Positions 52,756-61,443 of a stretch of DNA of 64,000 bases are shown here, in pieces. Made by a program: the position numbers and the translations under genes. Source of the stretch: Thalassospira profundimaris (GTDB lineage: Bacteria > Pseudomonadota > Alphaproteobacteria > Rhodospirillales > Thalassospiraceae); contig NZ_JPWF01000010.1 of NCBI RefSeq assembly GCF_003326675.1, forward strand, positions 62,001 through 126,000, written 5' to 3'. Each line of letters opens with the position of its first letter. Positions within the stretch are counted from its first letter, which is position 1. The notes beneath the pieces were generated by a model, which was not told where the DNA came from, did not search any database, and saw only the letters and a program-made list of their open reading frames with translations.

Positions 52756-53241
52756 ATGGTGGATGAAGCTGATTTCACCGCATGGCAAAAGAAGGTAGAG
52801 GGAACCAATATTTCCTCGACCACGCTATTGGCGACCGATTACCTGAACCATTTCAACGAGATCGTCATGCTTCTCGAAATGGTGCCCGACATGCCCGACA
52901 TGATCGAGGATTGCAAGGAATGGGCGCCGAAAAGTTATCAGGACCATTTCAGGGATAGTGCATTTTCCGATCGTGAACTGGCGATTGAGGCCTATGAGCA
53001 TGTACCGGTCCGATTCCGGCAGCCATTTGAAGAAACCATCAATCACCTGAACACGATTGTTGGTCATGCCGTCACCCAGCTTGAAATGATCATCGCCGAT
53101 GGCAATGAAGAATTGCTGCGCGAAACCGCCCATGCCATCACGGTATCGCTGCAAAAATTCATGGATGTGGCCAGCGGCATCATTCACGGATCGGCCAAAA
53201 CCATGAGCCAGGAAGAAATCGACGCGGCATTGGCCCTTTAA
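52756..53241 (+). CDS. Helical protein of unknown function with FliM-like C-terminal peptide
   Basis: This 161-residue acidic protein is predicted all-helical (Leu/Ile/Glu-rich throughout, no signal peptide). Its last residues are MSQEEIDAALAL, which resembles the LSQ.EIDALL peptide at the N-terminus of FliM that binds phosphorylated CheY, but here it is at the C-terminus. The rest resembles no family I can name. GAGG lies 11 bases before ATG 52756. It ends before a strong bidirectional terminator. Confidence 0.7.
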   Translation: MVDEADFTAWQKKVEGTNISSTTLLATDYLNHFNEIVMLLEMVPDMPDMIEDCKEWAPKSYQDHFRDSAFSDRELAIEAYEHVPVRFRQPFEETINHLNTIVGHAVTQLEMIIADGNEELLRETAHAITVSLQKFMDVASGIIHGSAKTMSQEEIDAALAL

Positions 53242-53262
53242 AAACGGGCGCGATATCAGGAA

Positions 53263-53304
53263 TTAAAAAAAGCCGGGGCACAGACCCCGGCTTTGTTGTT
53301 TTGC
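53263..53304. terminator. Bidirectional terminator
   Basis: AAAGCCGGGG (53269-53278) pairs with CCCCGGCTTT (53285-53294). A-tract on the left gives a T-run for the minus-strand operon, and TTTGTTGTTTT on the right serves the plus-strand gene. Confidence 0.9.
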
Positions 53305-53325
53305 TGATGGAAATGAAAGAACGGT

Positions 53326-53901
53326 CTAGTTCGTCATTTTGGCCAGTTGGGCATCAAGCCGCTGGATTTCCGATTTCAGCAGCGGCAAGACATCTGCACG
53401 CGCAGCCGCAACGATTTCCTTCATGTTCTTAAGTGCGTTGCGCGCCATGCCATTGGCATTTTGCTGCATGAACATGATGGTCATCTGGGCGTCGATGTCG
53501 GAATAGAAGCGGCGAACGCCGGTGATGATTTGCGGATCGACCTCGAAGGTGCGCTGGGAATAGCGCATGGTTTCCCACACCATATCATCAAGCTTGTGGC
53601 TTTCACGCGGGGCAAGTTGTGCTGCGTGCCAGGTCATCGGGCTTTCGGGATAGTCGGCAATCCAGGTTTCAACTGTTTCGATATTGTCGGTGAATTCCGC
53701 CTCTAGTGACCGTTCAAGGTTATAGACATCCGACGTGCTTTGATAACGGTCGAAATCAACGGCAATGCTAAAACCGGCGAAACTTGCCAGATACACACCC
53801 AACACGGTTGAGGCCAGAATGACACATTGCGTCAGCCAGAATTCGGTGTTGGGTTGACCACTGACACTTAGAAAGCGGAATGGGGCAAAAAGTCCACGCA
53901 T
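53326..53901 (-). CDS. Single-pass membrane protein of unknown function
   Basis: This 191-residue protein has one TM segment (about 23-46, WLTQCVILASTVLGVYLASFAG) and a hydrophilic remainder with heptad-like helices at the C-terminus (EIVAAARADVLPLLKSEIQRL). No family is recognised. It starts 3 bp after the stop of the YbjQ-M48 fusion gene and ends before the bidirectional terminator, so it is the last gene of the ybjQ operon and may partner the protease. Confidence 0.7.
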   Translation of the reverse strand: MRGLFAPFRFLSVSGQPNTEFWLTQCVILASTVLGVYLASFAGFSIAVDFDRYQSTSDVYNLERSLEAEFTDNIETVETWIADYPESPMTWHAAQLAPRESHKLDDMVWETMRYSQRTFEVDPQIITGVRRFYSDIDAQMTIMFMQQNANGMARNALKNMKEIVAAARADVLPLLKSEIQRLDAQLAKMTN

Positions 53902-53904
53902 GGA

Positions 53905-55266
53905 TCAGGATCCTGTGTTGGTAAGATTGTATTGGTGGCGGTTTTCAAGGGCGCTTGCCGGGATTTCACCGACGCGCACAAGAAAGTCTTCAAAGGCGGT
54001 CTGAAGTTCGACCGGTTCCCCGATTGGCAGGCCCTGTTCACGGGCCATGTCATCAAGGCGTTCAACCCGGTCGCGCGGATGGGGATGGGTCGAAAGGTAA
54101 TCCAGAACGCTGTGATCACCCTGAAGTTCGGCAAGCTTTTCAAAGGTTCTGGACGCTTCGCCAACATGACCATATTTGGCCATCAGGATTTTGAGGCTCC
54201 AGTTATCGGCATCAAGTTCCTGGCTGCGCGAATGATCGCGATCGGCCAGGAGCTTTGGCCATCCGGCAACCCAGGCGGTCAAAACCGCATCGGTCTGGAA
54301 CATCATGGCCGACAGGGCGACACCAACAACTTCACGGCCCAATCCTTCGAGATGGTCACGACCGTTATAGTGGCCGATTTCATGACCAAGGATGGAAAGA
54401 AGCTCGTTCTCGCTGTCGACCAGATCAAGCATCCCGGTATGAACAAGGATCAGGCCACCGGGCAATGCCGCGGCATTCGGGCTGTCATCAGGGATGATCA
54501 GCACGTCAAAGTCATAATCCTTTGCCGGTCCAAGCGCCTCTTTGGGGATCGAATTGATCAGATCGACCAGATAGCGTTCAGGAAGGCTGCGTTCATAATC
54601 TTCGCGATGTTCTTCGATCAGTTCGGGTTCAATCTGTGACCAGATCGCCATTTCGTCCTGAACCGAGATGCTGCTTGCCGCCCATTCGGTGGCAAAGCCG
54701 CTTGCAGTGTAAATCCCCCAGCAGATCAGAAGAAAGGCCATGCTGGCCGATGCAAATTCCGTCAAAAGATTACGGTGACTGATATTTACCCCGTCATCGG
54801 GCAGTGCCGCCGGTTTGCCGCCAGTCGGACGATGATCTGTATAAAGGGCAGTGCCCGATGCGATCATTTCGATCATGCCGCGGCTGATTTCAGCCGACTG
54901 GAAACGAAGCCCGATGATGTGACTGGCACCCTTGGCATTGATGCGCAGGCGAAGGATGGCTTCGCGTTTGGCACGGATAACTGCGGCCTCGTGGGCGGCA
55001 AGACGCCCGCCAACAAAGATGCGCAACCGGGCCAGAAGATTGCGAAAACGATCCTCGGCGATGACGACCTTGCCGGTCACCATTTTTGTTGTGTGTAATG
55101 TTGTGTTTTCGGGAATTGCATCCCCGGAATTCAATATCTGGTGCGGCAACAGGGCTTCGTCGCGTTTAAGCGCGCGTTCATGCGCCCTGTCGGCCAGGCG
55201 GCCGGTCAGATAGGCAATTCCGATCAGGATGATCAGTCCAATTCCCGGAAGAAACAGTTCTTCCAT
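53905..55266 (-). CDS. M48 metallopeptidase fused to an N-terminal YbjQ-like domain
   Basis: This 453-residue membrane protein has an N-terminal TM (about 5-22), a YbjQ/UPF0145-like domain at about 45-142 (TTKMVTGKVVIAEDRFRNLL, then IFVGGRLAAHEAAVIRAKREAILRLR and IIGLRF, ending ASGTAL), a second TM at about 172-190, then an M48 peptidase domain. The zinc site is HEIGH at 295-299 with the third ligand E350 in SRSQELDADNW. The YbjQ-M48 fusion is unusual to me. It lies 18 bp downstream of a free-standing ybjQ gene. Confidence 0.88.
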   Translation of the reverse strand: MEELFLPGIGLIILIGIAYLTGRLADRAHERALKRDEALLPHQILNSGDAIPENTTLHTTKMVTGKVVIAEDRFRNLLARLRIFVGGRLAAHEAAVIRAKREAILRLRINAKGASHIIGLRFQSAEISRGMIEMIASGTALYTDHRPTGGKPAALPDDGVNISHRNLLTEFASASMAFLLICWGIYTASGFATEWAASSISVQDEMAIWSQIEPELIEEHREDYERSLPERYLVDLINSIPKEALGPAKDYDFDVLIIPDDSPNAAALPGGLILVHTGMLDLVDSENELLSILGHEIGHYNGRDHLEGLGREVVGVALSAMMFQTDAVLTAWVAGWPKLLADRDHSRSQELDADNWSLKILMAKYGHVGEASRTFEKLAELQGDHSVLDYLSTHPHPRDRVERLDDMAREQGLPIGEPVELQTAFEDFLVRVGEIPASALENRHQYNLTNTGS

Positions 55267-55284
55267 GATCTTTGCACCAACCCG

Positions 55285-55629
55285 TTATTTCAGACGCACA
55301 GCAGTGCCATAGGCAAAAATCTCGGCGGCCTTATAGGCAACCTGCGAAGTTGCGAAATGAACGTCGACAATGGCGTCTGCATCCATTTTCCGTGCCTGCG
55401 CGGTCAGACGGCTGATGGCTTCTTGCTGGGCGTCTTCGAGAAGGCGGGTATAGGACCGTACTTCGCCGCCAAACAGGTTCTTGAAGGTCGCAAAGATATC
55501 AAACAGGAAGCTGCGGCTGCGCACCGAACTGCCAAAGACGATGCCAAGGTTTTCCGAGATTTCCCGACCCGGAACATGGGAAATGGTTACCACCGCCATA
55601 TCGGCGGCCGGTTTGGTGGTGTTGGTCAT
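55285..55629 (-). CDS. ybjQ: YbjQ/UPF0145-family protein
   Basis: This 114-residue protein matches the UPF0145/YbjQ family: a TISHVPGREISENLGIVFGSS beta-hairpin, FGGEVRSYTRLLEDAQQEAISRL and the ending VDVHFATSQVAYKAAEIFAYGTAVRL. Family members form pentameric rings; the role is unknown. The start is ATG 55629, giving the usual family length; the longer frame upstream overlaps the nadE leader. It is first in the operon with the YbjQ-M48 fusion. Confidence 0.88.
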   Translation of the reverse strand: MTNTTKPAADMAVVTISHVPGREISENLGIVFGSSVRSRSFLFDIFATFKNLFGGEVRSYTRLLEDAQQEAISRLTAQARKMDADAIVDVHFATSQVAYKAAEIFAYGTAVRLK

Positions 55630-55743
55630 TTGTTTGCTCGTAACGTTTGTTTTCGTTTTTGCCGTGTTTTCACGGTCTTGGGGAATAGAGCGGTCCTTGG
55701 CTGTTTTTTCAAGTGTAGATAGGCACCTGTCTGTAACAAAAAA

Positions 55744-55773
55744 TTGAAAAAATCGCTGAAATGCCAGTATATT
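55744..55773 (+). promoter_or_regulatory. Candidate sigma-70-type promoter of nadE
   Basis: TTGAAA (55744-55749) and TATATT (55768-55773) are 18 bp apart, about 115 bp before the chosen nadE start, in the divergent ybjQ-nadE region. Confidence 0.45.
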
Positions 55774-55888
55774 AGCCGCAAAGACGGGGCTGCATCTCTG
55801 CCATGCAGGAATGATGGTCGCGTTTGAAACATGGGATATTGCACATTCGGCAATTGACACCGCGCAGGGGCGCTCCTATTCCAACATC

Positions 55889-57565
55889 ATGACAAACATG
55901 CTTGCCATTGCGATTGCCCAGCTTAACCCGATTGTCGGTGATGTCGCCGGTAACCGGGACAAGGTTGTGGCTGCCTGGGAATCTGCGGCCGATCAGGGCG
56001 CTGATATTGTTTTGTATTCCGAACTGGTTTTGTCGGGTTATCCACCAGAAGACCTGGTGATGAAACCGGCCTTCATGCGTCATCTGCATGAAGCGGTAGC
56101 CAGCATTTGCGAACAGACGGCCAAACGCGCCAATGGTCCGGCGTTGCTTTTGACCACGCCATGGGAAATTGACGGGCAGCGCCATAACGCGGTTCTTCTG
56201 ATTGATCAGGGGAAAATCGTTGATGTGCGCGCCAAGCATGACCTTCCCAATTATGGTGTGTTTGACGAAAAACGCGTGTTTAGTGCCGGTCCGATGCCCG
56301 AACCGATTTCGTTTAAGGGCATAAAGCTTGGTGTGCCGATCTGCGAAGATGTCTGGACGCCAAATGTGGTTGCCTATCTTGCCGATGCCGGGGCGGAACT
56401 TTTCCTTGTGCCGAACGGATCGCCGTTCGAAGCCGACAAGGGCGGTCTGCGCCGCAAGCTGATCGAGGATCGGGTATCTGAATCCAAAGCCCCGATGATC
56501 TATTGCAACGAGGTTGGCGGTCAGGACGAGCTTGTTTTTGACGGCGGATCATTCGGATTGAATGGCGATGGATCGCTTGCCGTTGCCTTGCCTGCCTTTG
56601 CCGAGGATGTTGTCGTGACCAAATGGTCAAAGGGCGATGATGGCAAATGGCATTGCGACGATGCTGCGCCCAAGGCCGATTATCCGGTTGGTCTTGATGC
56701 GATTTATCAGACCCTTGTTCTGGGTTTGCGCGATTATGTGAATAAAAATCACTTTCCGGGTGTCGTGATCGGCATGTCGGGCGGGATCGACAGCGCGCTT
56801 TCGGCCGCAGTTGCGGTGGATGCGTTGGGTTCTGATCGTGTGCGTCTGGTGATGATGCCGTCACCCTATACGTCGCGTGAAAGCCTTGAAGATGCCGAAA
56901 TCTGTGCCGGGATGCTGAAGACCGGGATCGAAAGCATCAATATCGGTCCGGCCATGGGCGCATTTGAACAGATGCTTGGCCCGGCCTTTGAAGGACGCGA
57001 TGCCGACATCACAGAAGAAAACATTCAGGCCCGTTCGCGCGGGATTATCCTGATGGGGATTTCAAACAAGTTCGGCCATATGGTCCTGACCACCGGCAAC
57101 AAGTCGGAAATGTCGGTTGGCTATGCCACCCTTTATGGTGACATGTGCGGTGGCTATTCGGTTCTGAAAGACCTTTATAAAACGACCGTGTTTGCCTTGT
57201 GCCACTGGCGCAATGAACACAAACCTTCCGGTGCAATGGGGCCGGATGGCATGGTGATCCCCGAACGGATCATCACCAAACCGCCATCCGCCGAATTGCG
57301 CCCGGACCAGAAAGACGAAGATAGTCTGCCGCCTTATGACGTTCTTGATGATATTCTTCATCAGATGATTGAAGGCGAGCGGTCTGTACGCGATATCGTG
57401 GATAGTGGTCACGATGAGGCCACAGTACGCCGGGTCTGGCATTTGCTGGACCGGGCCGAGTATAAACGCCGTCAGGCACCGCCGGGGGTCAAGATTACCC
57501 CGCGTGCCTTTGGCCGTGACCGTCGCTATCCGATCACCAATGGCTTCACGAATTTAGTGACCTGA
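55889..57565 (+). CDS. nadE: Glutamine-dependent NAD(+) synthetase
   Basis: NadE turns nicotinate adenine dinucleotide into NAD+ using glutamine and ATP. The 558-residue protein has an N-terminal C-N hydrolase glutaminase (Glu in YSELVLSGYPPEDLV, Lys in HDLPNYGVFDEKRVF, Cys in GVPICEDVW) and a C-terminal synthetase domain with the P-loop GMSGGIDSAL and TTGNKSEMSVGYATLYGDM. The start ATG 55889 gives the usual family N-terminus (MTNMLAIAIAQLNP); the longer frame adds a leader-like prefix. gltX follows 11 bp after the stop. Confidence 0.95.
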   Translation: MTNMLAIAIAQLNPIVGDVAGNRDKVVAAWESAADQGADIVLYSELVLSGYPPEDLVMKPAFMRHLHEAVASICEQTAKRANGPALLLTTPWEIDGQRHNAVLLIDQGKIVDVRAKHDLPNYGVFDEKRVFSAGPMPEPISFKGIKLGVPICEDVWTPNVVAYLADAGAELFLVPNGSPFEADKGGLRRKLIEDRVSESKAPMIYCNEVGGQDELVFDGGSFGLNGDGSLAVALPAFAEDVVVTKWSKGDDGKWHCDDAAPKADYPVGLDAIYQTLVLGLRDYVNKNHFPGVVIGMSGGIDSALSAAVAVDALGSDRVRLVMMPSPYTSRESLEDAEICAGMLKTGIESINIGPAMGAFEQMLGPAFEGRDADITEENIQARSRGIILMGISNKFGHMVLTTGNKSEMSVGYATLYGDMCGGYSVLKDLYKTTVFALCHWRNEHKPSGAMGPDGMVIPERIITKPPSAELRPDQKDEDSLPPYDVLDDILHQMIEGERSVRDIVDSGHDEATVRRVWHLLDRAEYKRRQAPPGVKITPRAFGRDRRYPITNGFTNLVT

Positions 57566-57576
57566 AAATTATTGAT

Positions 57577-58929
57577 ATGACGAAACCTGTCCTTCGATTT
57601 GCACCCAGCCCGACCGGGCTTCTCCATGTTGGCAATGCCCGCGTGGCTCTGATGAACTGGCTTTTTGCCCGTAAATCAGGCGGTAAATTCATCCTGCGCT
57701 TTGACGATACCGATCCGGTTCGTTCCAAAGACGAATATGTCGACGCCATCCGCGAAGACCTTGAATGGCTTGGCATCGATTGGGATCAGGAAGAACGTCA
57801 AAGCCTGCGTCAGGATAAATATGACGCGGCCATCGAAGACCTGAAAAAGCGCGAATTGCTGTATCCGTGCTACGAAACCGAAGGTGAACTGAACTGGAAA
57901 CGCAAGGCCGCCCGCCAGCGTCACCAGCCGTTCATCTATGACCGCAAGGCCCTGACACTGAGCGACGACGAAATCGCCGCCCTTGAAGCCGAAGGCCGCA
58001 AGCCGCACTGGCGTTTCCTTTTGACCGACGGTTTGGTTGAATGGGATGACCTGACACGCGGGATTTGCTCGTTCGATACCGAACATGTGTCTGACCCGGT
58101 TCTGATCCGTGAAGACGGTTCGCTGCTTTATATGCTGGGCTCGGTGGTTGATGACCTTGAAATGGGTGTTAGCCATATCATCCGCGGCGAAGATCATGTG
58201 ACCAACACCGTGTCGCAGATTTTGCTGTATCTGGCGATGGGCGGTAAGCCTGGCGCGCTTGAATTTGCCCATATGCCGCTTCTGGCAGGTCCGGGTGGTT
58301 CGCAGCTTTCCAAACGTCTGGGCAGCTTGTCACTGCGCGAATTGCGCAATGACGGGTTCGAGGTCGAAGCCCTTGTGGGTCTTTTGACCGGCCTTGGTGC
58401 GTCTGACAAAATCGAACCGGCAAGCCTGACCCAGGTTCTCGAGAAATTCGATCTGGATCATTATGGTCGTTCGACGCCGAAATTCGATCCGGCCGAACTG
58501 GCCAGCCTGAACGAAAAAGTCATTCATGACATGTCGTTTGAAACCGCCCAGTCAAAACTGGTGACAGCGGGCATGGCAGATGCCAACGAGATGTTCTGGA
58601 ACGCGGTGCGCGGCAATTGCTGGCGCGTGGCAGAGGCGCTGGAATGGTGGGACGTTATTCATCAGACCGTGATCCCGGAAATCGATGCCGAGGATGCCGA
58701 GTTCGTCAAACAGGCGGCGGATATGCTGCCCGAAGGTGAACTTGACGCGACGAGCTGGAAAACCTGGACCGGGGCGCTGAAGGATGCGACCGGCCGCAAG
58801 GGCAAGCAGCTTTTTATGCCGCTTCGCAAGGCGTTGACCGCACGCGAGCATGGCCCGGAAATGTCGGCGATGCTGGTTCTGATCGGTTCTGAAAAGGCGC
58901 GTGCGCGGTTGTGTGGGAAGGCGGTCTAA
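57577..58929 (+). CDS. gltX: Glutamyl-tRNA synthetase
   Basis: This 450-residue enzyme charges tRNA-Glu. It has the class I signature as HVGN in APSPTGLLHVGNARVALMNW and the KMSKS-type motif as LSKRLG in GPGGSQLSKRLGSLSL, with the FDDTDPVRSKDEYVD and IRGEDHVTNTVSQILL blocks between. Many alphaproteobacteria carry two gltX genes and this may be either. It lies in a row with nadE and cysS, probably one transcription unit. Confidence 0.93.
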   Translation: MTKPVLRFAPSPTGLLHVGNARVALMNWLFARKSGGKFILRFDDTDPVRSKDEYVDAIREDLEWLGIDWDQEERQSLRQDKYDAAIEDLKKRELLYPCYETEGELNWKRKAARQRHQPFIYDRKALTLSDDEIAALEAEGRKPHWRFLLTDGLVEWDDLTRGICSFDTEHVSDPVLIREDGSLLYMLGSVVDDLEMGVSHIIRGEDHVTNTVSQILLYLAMGGKPGALEFAHMPLLAGPGGSQLSKRLGSLSLRELRNDGFEVEALVGLLTGLGASDKIEPASLTQVLEKFDLDHYGRSTPKFDPAELASLNEKVIHDMSFETAQSKLVTAGMADANEMFWNAVRGNCWRVAEALEWWDVIHQTVIPEIDAEDAEFVKQAADMLPEGELDATSWKTWTGALKDATGRKGKQLFMPLRKALTAREHGPEMSAMLVLIGSEKARARLCGKAV

Positions 58930-58995
58930 GCATCTGCTTTGATCGCCGGAAATTCCCGCATTCAATCGCCAACACAGCCAAACGGAAAATTCGAC

Positions 58996-60372
58996 ATGAC
59001 CAAGACCCTTCGTATCTATGACACGCTGACCCGCGAAAAGCAGGTGTTCGAGCCGATCGATCCCGATCACGTGCGCCTTTATGTCTGCGGACCGACCGTT
59101 TACGACTATGCCCATGTCGGCAATGCGCGCCCGGTGGTGGTGTTTGATACGCTGGTGCGCGTTCTGCGCCATATCTATCCCAAAGTCACCTATGTTCGGA
59201 ACGTCACCGACGTTGACGACAAGATCAATGCCCGTGCCAAGGAAAGCGGCGAGCCGATTTCCGAAATCACCAAACGCACGCATCAGGCATATCTGGATGA
59301 TATGGGGGCGCTTAATGCCGCCAAGCCCGATATCGAACCGCGTGCGACCGAACATATCGCCGAAATGATCGCCATGTGCGAAAGCCTGATCGAACAGGGC
59401 TTTGCCTATGCCGCCGAAGGGCATGTTCTGTTCTCGGTCAGCAAGTTTGACGAATATGGCAAGCTGTCGCGTCGTGACCGCAAGGAAATGATCGCCGGTG
59501 CCCGTGTTGAAGTCGCCCCCTATAAACAGGACCCGGCGGACTTTGTCCTGTGGAAACCGTCAGATGACGACATTCCGGGTTGGGACAGCCCGTGGGGCCG
59601 TGGTCGTCCGGGCTGGCATATTGAATGCTCGGCCATGTCGACCCGTTATCTGGGTGAAAACTTTGACATTCATGGCGGTGGTTCTGATCTGGTGTTCCCG
59701 CACCATGAAAACGAACTGGCGCAAAGCTGCTGCGCGAACAAGGGTTCGAGCTATGCCAAATACTGGATGCATAACGGCCATCTGATGGTTGAAGGTGAAA
59801 AGATGTCCAAGTCGCTTGGCAACTTTGTCACCGTGCATGAACTTCTGGAAAACTGGCCGGGCGAAGCCATCCGTCTGGCAATGATGGGCACCCATTATCA
59901 TCAGCCGATCAACTGGACGGAAGAAAACCTGCGTCAGGCCAAAGAGGCACTTGATCGTTTCTATACGGCCTTGCGTCAAAGTGCGGACGTCACCCCGGAA
60001 AATGTTCCGGTGCCGCGTGCGGTTCTTGAGGCGCTGTGTGATGATCTGAATACGCCGCTTGCGATTGCCGAGTTCCATAACCTTGTGACCCGTTTCAACA
60101 AGGCGGAAACCAAGTATGAACGCGCTGAGGCCAAGGGTGAAATCCTTGCCGCGGCCAAGTTGCTTGGTATTCTGGAAGGCGATCCCGAAGCCTGGTTTAC
60201 AGGTTCGGCCGATGCCGACGAAGCCGCCGAGATCGATGGTCTGATTACCCAGCGTGCCGAGGCCAAGAAGAACAGGGATTTCGCAACCGCTGACAAGATC
60301 CGTGATGATCTTTTGGCGCGGGGTATCATCCTTGAAGACTTCAAGGAAGGCACAAGCTGGAAGCGCGTTTAA
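58996..60372 (+). CDS. cysS: Cysteinyl-tRNA synthetase
   Basis: This 458-residue class I synthetase charges tRNA-Cys. It has the zinc-cysteine block LYVCGPTVYDYAHVGNAR (HIGH as HVGN), GWHIECSAMS and the HHENE zinc ligand region, the KMSKSLGNFVTV motif, and the C-terminal RAEAKKNRDFATADKIRDDL anticodon-binding helices. The start is ATG 58996; the longer frame adds a non-conserved prefix. It ends in a strong terminator. Confidence 0.95.
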   Translation: MTKTLRIYDTLTREKQVFEPIDPDHVRLYVCGPTVYDYAHVGNARPVVVFDTLVRVLRHIYPKVTYVRNVTDVDDKINARAKESGEPISEITKRTHQAYLDDMGALNAAKPDIEPRATEHIAEMIAMCESLIEQGFAYAAEGHVLFSVSKFDEYGKLSRRDRKEMIAGARVEVAPYKQDPADFVLWKPSDDDIPGWDSPWGRGRPGWHIECSAMSTRYLGENFDIHGGGSDLVFPHHENELAQSCCANKGSSYAKYWMHNGHLMVEGEKMSKSLGNFVTVHELLENWPGEAIRLAMMGTHYHQPINWTEENLRQAKEALDRFYTALRQSADVTPENVPVPRAVLEALCDDLNTPLAIAEFHNLVTRFNKAETKYERAEAKGEILAAAKLLGILEGDPEAWFTGSADADEAAEIDGLITQRAEAKKNRDFATADKIRDDLLARGIILEDFKEGTSWKRV

Positions 60373-60395
60373 GGCGCATCTGACCGACGAATGAC

Positions 60396-60425
60396 AAAAG
60401 GCCGCAGCATTGACTGCGGCCTTTT
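60396..60425. terminator. Terminator between cysS and the decarboxylase-family gene
   Basis: AAAAGGCCGCAG (60396-60407) pairs perfectly with CTGCGGCCTTTT (60414-60425) around a 6-base loop; the A/T ends make it usable from both strands. Confidence 0.9.
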
Positions 60426-60443
60426 GCGTTGGCGGGCCTGTGG

Positions 60444-60860
60444 TTAGGCCGCCCGATCCATTTCATCAAACAGTTCGCGTGCGGCGTTCAGTCCGTTGAT
60501 CGCGGCAGGCAAGCCGCCATAGACCGCCATCTGCCAGATCGCTTCGATGATTTCGGTGCGTGATGCGCCGGCAGACAGGGTGTGGGCAATATTGACCTTA
60601 AGCTGCGGGGCGGTTTGACCACCCAGAACGGTTAGCGCGGCAATGGTGCAAAGCTGCCGGGTTTTAAGATCAAGTCCCGGGCGGGCGTAATGACGGCCAT
60701 AGGCCCATTCAACGAGGCTTTCGGCAAAGTCGGGCACAAGGTCATCGTATTTTTCGGCCAGTTGTCCTTCCAGTGGCGGGTTGAGTTGGGCGACAATGTC
60801 GCGGCCGACATCAAGGGCGGTATCAGGGGCGGTATCAAGGGTGGATGGTGTCTTGGTCAT
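60444..60860 (-). CDS. Carboxymuconolactone decarboxylase-family protein
   Basis: This 138-residue protein matches the CMD/AhpD-like family: a central helix pair with DLKTRQLCTIAALTVLGGQTAPQLKVNIAHTLSAG, where the single Cys differs from the CxxC of AhpD, so peroxidase activity is not expected. The N-terminus carries a short DTAPDTALD repeat coded by a 12-bp near-tandem repeat (60815-60837). It overlaps the merR-family gene by 26 bp as an operon. Members act on gamma-carboxymuconolactone or serve as redox partners; the substrate is unknown here. Confidence 0.85.
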   Translation of the reverse strand: MTKTPSTLDTAPDTALDVGRDIVAQLNPPLEGQLAEKYDDLVPDFAESLVEWAYGRHYARPGLDLKTRQLCTIAALTVLGGQTAPQLKVNIAHTLSAGASRTEIIEAIWQMAVYGGLPAAINGLNAARELFDEMDRAA

Positions 60861-61230
60861 ATCGGGGCTCCGTGGATGGGCTTCCCGTCGTGTCGTAACT
60901 GGCGATCTTGGCATCAAGGACTTCAAGTGTTTCGGTCAGGCTGGCCACGCGAACGGCCAGTTCATCGCGATAAGTCTGAAGCAGATTACGGCGGGCCTCA
61001 ATCGTGCTGTCACCCTCTGCGCGCATCCGGGCATATAAAACCCGGTCGCGGATCGGCATGCCGAGATCCTTGAGACGGCCCAGAAATTCAAGCCATCGCA
61101 AGACATCGTCGTCAAAGGACCGGCGTCCGCCACTGTCGCGATGGGACGGGGGCAGAAGACCGATCTTTTCGTAATACCGAAGGGTGTGGACAGAAAAGCC
61201 GCTTTTCTCTGCCACTTCGCCAATCATCAT
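60835..61230 (-). CDS. MerR-family transcriptional regulator
   Basis: This 131-residue regulator has the MerR winged helix (MMIGEVAEKSGFSVHTLRYYEK, then GLLPPSHRDSGGRRSFDDD) and a long dimerisation helix at about 80-115 ending in SLTETLEVLDAKI. The C-terminal tail lacks a metal-binding Cys cluster, so it is likely an organic-ligand or redox type. ATG 61230 follows AAAGGTGA by 8 bases. Its own promoter at 61269-61299 has the 19-bp spacer typical of MerR targets, suggesting autoregulation. Confidence 0.92.
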   Translation of the reverse strand: MMIGEVAEKSGFSVHTLRYYEKIGLLPPSHRDSGGRRSFDDDVLRWLEFLGRLKDLGMPIRDRVLYARMRAEGDSTIEARRNLLQTYRDELAVRVASLTETLEVLDAKIASYDTTGSPSTEPRYDQDTIHP

Positions 61231-61268
61231 GACGGTCACCTTTGTTGTGGGTTCATCAATCCTGACCA

Positions 61269-61299
61269 AGGCTAGGTGCTAGAGCGCACTCTAGGTCAA
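61269..61299 (-). promoter_or_regulatory. MerR-type promoter with palindromic operator
   Basis: On the minus strand TTGACC (61299-61294) and TAGCCT (61274-61269) are separated by 19 bp, longer than usual and typical of MerR-activated promoters. The spacer holds the near-perfect palindrome CTAGAGCGCACTCTAG (61279-61294, plus-strand reading). Confidence 0.75.
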
Positions 61300-61443
61300 G
61301 CATTATTCTGCAAGGTTGTCGGCAAAAGAAAAGGGCCCGGTATGAGGATTGCTTACCAAAGGTTGCGCATGGGCAGATTTCTGCCCAATTCTTGATGGAT
61401 CATCATGCGAAACGAAATGACACAACAGTAAGGCAGTATTTTC

